Shown here piece after piece: positions 43,965 to 50,209 of a stretch of DNA of 53,153 bases. The stretch is from Bacteroidota bacterium. GTDB lineage: Bacteria > Bacteroidota > Bacteroidia > UBA7662 > CANHCV01. Positions within the stretch are counted from its first letter, which is position 1. Every line of letters starts with the position of its first letter. A program made the translations under genes and the position numbers. The stretch covers positions 1 to 53,153 of the forward strand of contig CANMVY010000014.1 in assembly GCA_947501265.1 (NCBI GenBank), read 5' to 3'. The notes below the pieces were generated by a model that was not told where the DNA came from, ran no database searches, and saw only the letters and a program-made list of their open reading frames with translations.

Positions 43965-43995
43965 TTTTTTAATTGTACAAAAAGACTTACTTTTG
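43965..43995 (+). promoter_or_regulatory. Promoter of the SNF2-type gene
   Basis: T6 at 43965-43970, a 17-bp spacer, and TACTTTTG (exact TAnnTTTG) at 43988-43995. This is one of the best -33/-7 pairs in the window. It leaves a leader of about 23 nt to the ATG at 44024. Confidence 0.6.
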
Positions 43996-44023
43996 AAGTT
44001 TAATTTCGTTCACAGGGTTGGCG

Positions 44024-46879
44024 ATGCAGCTTCAAGAAGAAAAATACGAACTTGTTTTTTCGGTGTTTCACCACGAGTATCTGGGCTATTTGCTCAGTGC
44101 GCATTTGGTGTTGCTTACCCCCAAGGGAACCCTTTCGTTGGCGCACAAAAAAGTGCATGCCAACAACTTGCATCAATATCCTGTTATTTATACCGAAGCT
44201 CAATTGGAATGCGTTCGCTTGCTCGACGAGATTGAGCAGCAAAAGCTCATCACCCACCTCACCAAGAAAAGCCAACGCCCCGTCGATTTTTTCACGAATT
44301 CCAAGCTGTTTACTCCCGAAATCAAGGCAGCATTTCGTGTTGCCATTGAACGCCGATTGGTGAAAGTGTTTGATTTGCTGCGCGGGCAAACCATCTTTTT
44401 GATGGACAAAGACGGTTATCCGGCGGGGAAGGCCGTGGAAGTGTGCAGCGATCAGGCTTCTGCCTTGTTCCATTTCAAGCGAAATGAAGAAGGAACCCGG
44501 TATTATGCCACCATCAGACATCGGGATTCCCTTTTGAAAGTAACCAAAAAAGAGGCGTTTGTGCTGGTGAATCAGCCTTGCTGGTTTTTGGTGGAGGATC
44601 GCCTCGTTTCGTTTTACGACGGAATTGAAGGACCCAAGCTAAAACCGTTCATCGACAAATATTACATCCATGTTCCTCCCCAAACCGAAAAGCAGTTTTA
44701 CGAAACGTTCGGATTGAATTTAATCGAGAAGTACAAAATTCGGGTGGAGGGAAGCATTCACTTCGAACAAGAGAAAATTGAACCTTTGGTGGTTCTTAAA
44801 CTTGCTGAAAATCTTTCGGGTCAAAAATGCTTGCTTTGGGAATGGCATTACGGTAAAAAGGTGTTTTCCGATCAGGATAAGCACCAAGCCGAGGTGAAAT
44901 TGAACTGGGAAAACGGAGAAATTTTCATCCATAAAATCAAGCGAAACTTCCGCAGGGAAAAAGAGCTTCGTTCCATTTTAGAAGAACGGGGTTTGTTTTT
45001 GTGGAGCGGTAGTTTGTACGGCGTTCAGGGAGATATTTCGGTTTGGATTGCCGATCATTTTCAGGCTTTATCGGAATTGGGTATTCGCATTGAAATGGAA
45101 ATCAATGGCCGCTCCTACTTTCCGGGAAAACCGGAAATGAAGATGAGTGTTCAATCGGAATCGGATTGGTTGGATTTAAAAGCGGTGCTCACGGTGGGTC
45201 CGTTCACCATTCCTTTTTTAAGCATCAAACCGTATATTTTGCGGGGCGAGCGCGAGTTTAAACTTCCCAACGGCCAATATGCGCTCATTCCCGAAACCTG
45301 GTTTGCTCGATTGGCCGATTTGTTCAACCTGGGTTCTGAAACCGAAGAAGGGCTTTCGTTAAAAAAATTCCATTTTGCTTCGGTTCAATCGTGGGAGGAA
45401 GAGGAAGGGCCGTTTCAGATTTTGGGAGCCGAAGGCATCGATCCCAAACCCTTGGTTTCGGTAGAATCGCCAAGGACGTTGAAAGCCAACCTGCGCGATT
45501 ATCAAAAAGGCGGACTCGATTGGTTGTGCTTTTTGCGATCCAACGGTTTCGGTGGAATTTTGGCCGACGATATGGGGTTGGGAAAAACCCTTCAAACCAT
45601 TTCTTTGCTCACGCTTTTGCACGAAAGGGGAGAGTTGGGCCCTGTTTTGTTGGTGGTTCCATCTTCCTTAATTTTCAATTGGGTGAACGAGATCCATAAA
45701 TTCAGTCCGGAGTTGCGGGTGAATGTGCATACCGGATTTTATCGAGCAAAATCCACCAGTTCCTTCCTTTTTCATCATATCAATTTAACGACTTACGGAA
45801 TTTTTCGGAACGATGTTGAATTATTTAAGCAGGTAGATTGGGACATCATGGTGATTGATGAAGCGCAATCGATCAAAAATCCCGATAGCATTTCCACCAA
45901 AGCCATTTTGCAGGTAGATGCAAGGTTGAAGTTGGCGTTAACTGGGACTCCTGTCGAGAACAGTGTGTTGGATATATGGAGCATCATGAATTTTGTGAAT
46001 CCCGGATTGTTGGGATCTCAGGCCTTTTTTGAGAAGAAATACCAGCGATTGTTGGATCGGCAAGAGGCGCCGGAATTGGCGGAGCAATTGCGAAAGATTT
46101 TGCATGCCTTTTTATTGAGAAGAACCAAGGAGCAGGTAGCCAAAGAGTTGCCCGAAAAGGTAGAAAGCACAATTTATTGTCCGATGACCAAGGAGCAGGA
46201 AAAGGTGTACGAAGAGGTGAAGAACGGATTCCGAAACGAGTATTTGGATCAGTTGAGTTCGGAAGGATTGGCCAAAAGCCGCTTTTTATTGTTGAGGGGA
46301 TTGTCGATGTTGCGGCAATTGGCGAACCATCCCGCCATGTTGCAACCCGATTATGCGCACAGCTCAGGAAAGTTTAATGAGGTGATGCACCGCATTGAGG
46401 AAGTGATGGAACGTGGAAGCAAAGTGTTGGTATTTAGTCAGTTCGTTAAGCATTTAACCATTTTACGTCGGGCTTTTGAGGAGCGCGGTTGGTCGTACTG
46501 TTATTTGGATGGAAGCACGAGTTTAGCGGATCGCAAGCAGCAGGTGGAACAGTTTTCGAGTCCGGCCTCTCGGGATCGGATTTTCTTATTGAGTTTGAAG
46601 GCCGGTGGGTTGGGGTTGAACCTCACCGCGGCCGATTACGTGATGATCATGGATCCGTGGTGGAATCCGGCCATTGAGCGTCAGGCGGTGGATCGTTCGC
46701 ACCGCATTGGCCAAACGAAAACGGTATTCAGTTACAAGTACATTACGCAGGGCAGCATCGAGGAGAAGATCATGAAATTGCAGGCGGCCAAGCAGCATTT
46801 GAGCGACCAACTGATTCAGGAGGAAGCCGGTTTGGTGAAGTCGCTCACGGTGGAGGAGATTCGGGAGTTGTTGGCGTGA
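44024..46879 (+). CDS. SNF2/Swi2-family DNA-dependent ATPase
   Basis: A 951-residue protein of the bacterial SNF2 (HepA/RapA-related) group. The N-terminal half (about 1-480) is a poorly recognised, mixed alpha/beta region with no obvious SWIM zinc finger. The C-terminal half carries the helicase core: LRDYQKGGLDWLCFLRSNGF (Q region), ADDMGLGKT (Walker A), LLVVPSSLIFNW, IDEAQSIKN (DEAx box), LTGTPVENSVLDIWSIMNF, KVLVFSQFVKHL, LSLKAGGLGLNLTAADYV and RQAVDRSHRIGQ (motif VI). It would translocate on DNA and remodel protein-DNA complexes; the target is unknown. It is divergent from mfd, across 104 bp. An in-frame TTG at 44018 is less likely than ATG 44024. Confidence 0.93.
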   Translation: MQLQEEKYELVFSVFHHEYLGYLLSAHLVLLTPKGTLSLAHKKVHANNLHQYPVIYTEAQLECVRLLDEIEQQKLITHLTKKSQRPVDFFTNSKLFTPEIKAAFRVAIERRLVKVFDLLRGQTIFLMDKDGYPAGKAVEVCSDQASALFHFKRNEEGTRYYATIRHRDSLLKVTKKEAFVLVNQPCWFLVEDRLVSFYDGIEGPKLKPFIDKYYIHVPPQTEKQFYETFGLNLIEKYKIRVEGSIHFEQEKIEPLVVLKLAENLSGQKCLLWEWHYGKKVFSDQDKHQAEVKLNWENGEIFIHKIKRNFRREKELRSILEERGLFLWSGSLYGVQGDISVWIADHFQALSELGIRIEMEINGRSYFPGKPEMKMSVQSESDWLDLKAVLTVGPFTIPFLSIKPYILRGEREFKLPNGQYALIPETWFARLADLFNLGSETEEGLSLKKFHFASVQSWEEEEGPFQILGAEGIDPKPLVSVESPRTLKANLRDYQKGGLDWLCFLRSNGFGGILADDMGLGKTLQTISLLTLLHERGELGPVLLVVPSSLIFNWVNEIHKFSPELRVNVHTGFYRAKSTSSFLFHHINLTTYGIFRNDVELFKQVDWDIMVIDEAQSIKNPDSISTKAILQVDARLKLALTGTPVENSVLDIWSIMNFVNPGLLGSQAFFEKKYQRLLDRQEAPELAEQLRKILHAFLLRRTKEQVAKELPEKVESTIYCPMTKEQEKVYEEVKNGFRNEYLDQLSSEGLAKSRFLLLRGLSMLRQLANHPAMLQPDYAHSSGKFNEVMHRIEEVMERGSKVLVFSQFVKHLTILRRAFEERGWSYCYLDGSTSLADRKQQVEQFSSPASRDRIFLLSLKAGGLGLNLTAADYVMIMDPWWNPAIERQAVDRSHRIGQTKTVFSYKYITQGSIEEKIMKLQAAKQHLSDQLIQEEAGLVKSLTVEEIRELLA

Positions 46880-46922
46880 GGGAATAATTTTTTGGGCTTT
46901 GCGACCGCTCTTTTCCCTTCGA

Positions 46923-46997
46923 GATTCCTCAGGGAGCGGGTTCAGGAATCACCCGGTGGTCGAGTGTCCCGACAAGTCGGGATGTATCGAGACCACC
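46923..46997. repeat. Two tandem hairpins, possible dispersed palindromic element
   Basis: The first hairpin pairs GATTCCT (46923-46929) with AGGAATC (46944-46950). The second is long: outer GGTGGTC (46955-46961) with GACCACC (46991-46997), CGA with TCG inside it, and inner TCCCGAC (46967-46973) with GTCGGGA (46976-46982) around an AA loop. It lacks a T-tract, so it is not a classical terminator. Whether it is a dispersed repeat cannot be told from one copy. Confidence 0.6.
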
Positions 46998-47157
46998 CCT
47001 CCCCAGTAATAAAGTTAAGAGGTAGAGCCGTTTCAATCGTTTCCAATTTTTCTTTTCCCAGGATTTTTTGTGTTAACCTCTTTGAGGACGTGTTTCAATG
47101 CAAATTAGCGAAGATTCCCCAGGGTTTCAAAAAACTTCGGTTTACTCTTTCGAAAAC

Positions 47158-47173
47158 GGGGGCTACCGCCCCC
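47158..47173. repeat. G/C hairpin
   Basis: Perfect 6-bp stem GGGGGC / GCCCCC with a TACC loop, no T-tract. Role unknown. Confidence 0.5.
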
Positions 47174-47312
47174 TACCCAAGTCAAATTTACGATATTTCA
47201 TGTTTCTAGCCGTATAATAAACGTTTATATCCGTTTCAAAAAGGTCAAACGAAAACCTACCGAGGCATCGATCTCTAAATCTCTCTACTCTTAAATGGAT
47301 CAATGAAGCACC

Positions 47313-47342
47313 ACAAAAAAGGCCATCTTTTCAGATAGCCTT
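47313..47342 (-). terminator. odhA terminator
   Basis: On the minus strand the stem AAGGCTATCT / AGATGGCCTT (47342-47333 with 47328-47319; one G-T pair) with loop GAAA is followed by a T tract (47320-47315). It lies 20 bp beyond the odhA stop. Confidence 0.85.
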
Positions 47343-47362
47343 CCTTTCAGATAAAGTTCAAT

Positions 47363-50083
47363 TTACGAAAACGTTTTCTCGACAATGTTCGCCTGCTCCT
47401 GTGCGTGCACCTTGGCGTAACCCGTGGCAGGCGATGCGCTTTCCTTGCGCGCAATCACCTCCAAACGCTCACGGTTCATCTTGAAGCGCAACAAATACGT
47501 CCAATAACCCATGTTCGCAGGCTCTTCCTGAACCCAAACAAAATTAGCGTTTTTATATTTTTCGTAAACTTCCATCAATTGCTTCTCAGGAAGTGGGAAC
47601 AGCTGCTCCAAACGAATGATGGCCACATCTTTTCGGCCATCGGCCTGCTGCTTAGCCAACAAATCGAAGTACACTTTTCCGGTGCACAACAACACTTTGG
47701 TCACCTTGCTCGCTGCACCGGCATATCCATCCATCAAAACTTCTTGGAAACGGGTATTCCCTAAAATTTCCTTTACATCGCTCTTCACCAACGGATGACG
47801 GAGCAAACTCTTGGGCGACATCACCACCAACGGCTTGCGGAAATTCCAGGTCAACTGTCGACGCAATAAGTGGAAGTAATTGGAAGGCGACGTGCAATTG
47901 GCGATGATCATGTTGTACTCGGCCGCCAATTGGAGAAAACGCTCAGGGCGAGCATTCGAGTGTTCCGGCCCTTGGCCTTCGTACCCGTGGGGCAACAACA
48001 TCACCATGCCGTTCATGCGCTGCCATTTGCTTTCGCCAGAAGCGATGAATTGGTCGATCATGGTTTGAGCTCCGTTCGAAAAATCACCAAATTGAGCTTC
48101 CCAAATGGTTAAATTGTTCGGATTCGACATGGCATAGCCGTATTCAAATCCCAAAACAGCGTACTCAGAAAGCAAAGAGTTGTAAATGCGGAATTCACCT
48201 TGTCCGGCACCAATTCCGTTCAACGAATTGTAGAATTTTTCGGTTTGTTGATCAAAAAATCCTGCATGACGGTGAGAGAACGTACCACGAATCACGTCCT
48301 GTCCGCTAATGCGAACGTTTTTGCCTTCGTGGAGCATGGTCCCGTAAGCCATCAATTCGGCCAAAGCCCAATCGAGGGTGCCGTTGGTATACATCTTCTT
48401 CCGATCTTCCAACAACTGTTGTACCTTTTTGATGGGGGTAACATCTTCGGGCTGTTTGGTGAGGGCCGCAATCACGGCGTCGGTTACTTTGGCATTCACG
48501 CCGGTAACGGGAGATTGGTCGAAATCCGATGAGTTGGAACGCCCAATTTTTTCCCAAAGACGAGAAGCATGCGGCTTAATGGCCGGAATGGTTTTTTGTT
48601 TCACGTTGTTCAAACGATCTTGCAACAAATCGTTGAACGCCTTTTCGTCGGACTTCGCCTCTGCTTCGGTGATGGCACCGGAAGCAAGCAATTGCTGACG
48701 GTAAATTTCCAAGGAATTTTTATGTTTGGAAATCAAATCGTAAAAGTGCGGTTGGGTGAACTTGGGTTCATCGCTTTCGTTGTGTCCGTGTTTGCGGTAA
48801 CACACCATATCGATGAAAACATCTACGCCAAATTGCTGACGGAATTCAGTCGCCATTTCTACAGCGAAAATCACGGCTTCAGCATCGTCTCCGTTCACGT
48901 GGAAAACCGGACAATCGATGGCTTTGGCAACGGCAGTGGAGTAGTCGGAGGAGCGAGAATCGCTGAAATTCGTCGTAAATCCAATCTGGTTGTTGATGAC
49001 AAAGTGCATGGTTCCGCCGGTGTAATAACCGGGAAGTTGCGACATTTGAGCTACTTCATAAACGATGCCTTGTCCAGAAAGCGCAGCGTCGCCATGAATT
49101 AAAATCGGCATCAATTGGGAACGATCACCCTGGTACCAATTGTCGCCTTTGCCGCGAACGTATCCTTCCAAAACCGGATTCACCGCTTCGAGGTGGGAAG
49201 GATTCGGAACAAGGGCCAAATACACTTCTTTGTTGTTCGTGGTTTTGGTAATGGAGGAGAAGCCGAGGTGGTATTTCACGTCTCCATCTCCAAAAGAAAC
49301 GTCGGGATTGATGTTTCCTTCGAATTCGTTGAAGATGTAATCGTAACTTTTTTCAAGGATATTGGCAAGCACGTTCAAACGACCGCGGTGGGCCATTCCA
49401 ATGGCAAAACGCTTCACTCCCAAATCGGCGCCGTGGTTGATAATGGCATCCAAAGCGGGGATGGTATTTTCACCACCTTCCAAAGAAAATCGTTTTTGTC
49501 CGACAAATTTTTTGTGCAGGAAGTTTTCAAAAACGGCGGCTTCGGTGAGTTTATGAAGGGTTCTTTTCTTTTTTTCGATGTCCATCTGGTACTTGGGCCA
49601 ACGGCTTTCGAAGTGCTGTTGCATCCATTCCCTCATCCATTTTGAACGGATGTGCATGTATTCAACGCCGATGCTTCCGGCGTACAATTTTTCAAGATGC
49701 GCCGTGATGGAACGGAGGGAAGCCCCGTTCATGCCAATCAAGGCTCCGGCATGGAAGGAGTGATCGAGGTCGGCCTCGCTCAATCCAAAATCGGAAAGGT
49801 CCAAGGCTGGCTGACGATCGAGGCGCGGACGGATGGGATTGGTTTTGGCAACCAAGTGTCCGCGGCTGCGCCATGCATCGATGTATTGGGCTACGGCAAG
49901 TTCTTTTGAGAGTTGGGAAGCATCCACGTTTTCGGCCGAAAAGCCCGATTGAGATGCAAATTCAAATCCTTCAAAGAATTTTTTCCAGCTGATATCTACC
50001 GATTCCGGATCTTTTTTCCAAGATTCGTACAGATGTTCCAGAGCTACGGGCTCTGCGTTGGCGATGTAGGAATACTGATTCAT
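47363..50083 (-). CDS. odhA: 2-oxoglutarate dehydrogenase E1 component
   Basis: Thiamine-diphosphate enzyme that decarboxylates 2-oxoglutarate and passes the succinyl group to the lipoyl-E2 subunit in the citric acid cycle. The 906-residue protein has the N-terminal E2-binding segment (YIANAEPVALEHLYESWKKD), AIGMAHRGRLNVLANIL, the ThDP/Mg motif GDAALSGQGIVYEVAQMS, FVINNQIGFTTN, VCYRKHGHNESDEPKFTQP, FSHRHAGFFDQQ, GFEYGYAMSNPNNLTIWEAQFGD in parts and LLPHGYEGQGPEHSNARPERFLQ in parts. The start is ATG 50083; the longer frame to 50122 would cross the promoter. No odhB lies downstream: a terminator follows directly. Confidence 0.97.
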   Translation of the reverse strand: MNQYSYIANAEPVALEHLYESWKKDPESVDISWKKFFEGFEFASQSGFSAENVDASQLSKELAVAQYIDAWRSRGHLVAKTNPIRPRLDRQPALDLSDFGLSEADLDHSFHAGALIGMNGASLRSITAHLEKLYAGSIGVEYMHIRSKWMREWMQQHFESRWPKYQMDIEKKKRTLHKLTEAAVFENFLHKKFVGQKRFSLEGGENTIPALDAIINHGADLGVKRFAIGMAHRGRLNVLANILEKSYDYIFNEFEGNINPDVSFGDGDVKYHLGFSSITKTTNNKEVYLALVPNPSHLEAVNPVLEGYVRGKGDNWYQGDRSQLMPILIHGDAALSGQGIVYEVAQMSQLPGYYTGGTMHFVINNQIGFTTNFSDSRSSDYSTAVAKAIDCPVFHVNGDDAEAVIFAVEMATEFRQQFGVDVFIDMVCYRKHGHNESDEPKFTQPHFYDLISKHKNSLEIYRQQLLASGAITEAEAKSDEKAFNDLLQDRLNNVKQKTIPAIKPHASRLWEKIGRSNSSDFDQSPVTGVNAKVTDAVIAALTKQPEDVTPIKKVQQLLEDRKKMYTNGTLDWALAELMAYGTMLHEGKNVRISGQDVIRGTFSHRHAGFFDQQTEKFYNSLNGIGAGQGEFRIYNSLLSEYAVLGFEYGYAMSNPNNLTIWEAQFGDFSNGAQTMIDQFIASGESKWQRMNGMVMLLPHGYEGQGPEHSNARPERFLQLAAEYNMIIANCTSPSNYFHLLRRQLTWNFRKPLVVMSPKSLLRHPLVKSDVKEILGNTRFQEVLMDGYAGAASKVTKVLLCTGKVYFDLLAKQQADGRKDVAIIRLEQLFPLPEKQLMEVYEKYKNANFVWVQEEPANMGYWTYLLRFKMNRERLEVIARKESASPATGYAKVHAQEQANIVEKTFS

Positions 50084-50098
50084 AAGCGTAAAATCGTG

Positions 50099-50106
50099 CA
50101 AAATTA
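50099..50106 (-). promoter_or_regulatory. -7 element of odhA
   Basis: The minus strand reads TAATTTTG, an exact TAnnTTTG match, 15 nt before the ATG at 50083. Confidence 0.52.
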
Positions 50107-50134
50107 AGGAATTAATGTTCAATTATTCTGAAAT

Positions 50135-50180
50135 AATTCCATAAAAAAGAGGCCCATCCGGGCCTCTTTTTTATGGAATT
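50135..50180. terminator. Perfect 21-bp hairpin terminator
   Basis: A perfect 21-bp inverted repeat (50135-50155 with 50160-50180) around loop ATCC. The G/C core GAGGCCC / GGGCCTC is flanked by A6 and T6, so it can work in both directions. It ends the leftward T9SS cargo gene (stop at 50210) ahead of odhA. Confidence 0.9.
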
Positions 50181-50209
50181 CAACAAAAGGATGTTGAATT
50201 AGGGATTCA

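Larger units (their letters stand above)
46880..47312. other. Gene-free stretch rich in hairpins
   Basis: No convincing gene was found between the convergent SNF2-type and odhA genes; an open frame at 46892-47209 has no recognisable protein character. The stretch holds two tandem hairpins (46923-46997), a GGGGGC/GCCCCC hairpin (47158-47173), and a perfect 12-bp palindrome ATAAACGTTTAT (47217-47228). Confidence 0.7.

Noticed and set aside
46892-47209. A 105-codon open frame between the SNF2-type gene and odhA
   Set aside because: It covers the tandem hairpins, shows no recognisable protein character, and has no promoter; hairpins are the better explanation.
49115-49645. Open frames on the plus strand within odhA (also 48569-49102)
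   Set aside because: odhA is unambiguous across this stretch. The opposite frames are shadows of its codon pattern.
50084-50122. The longer odhA form starting at 50122
   Set aside because: It would contain the exact TAnnTTTG box at 50099-50106, and the E1 N-terminus aligns best from ATG 50083.
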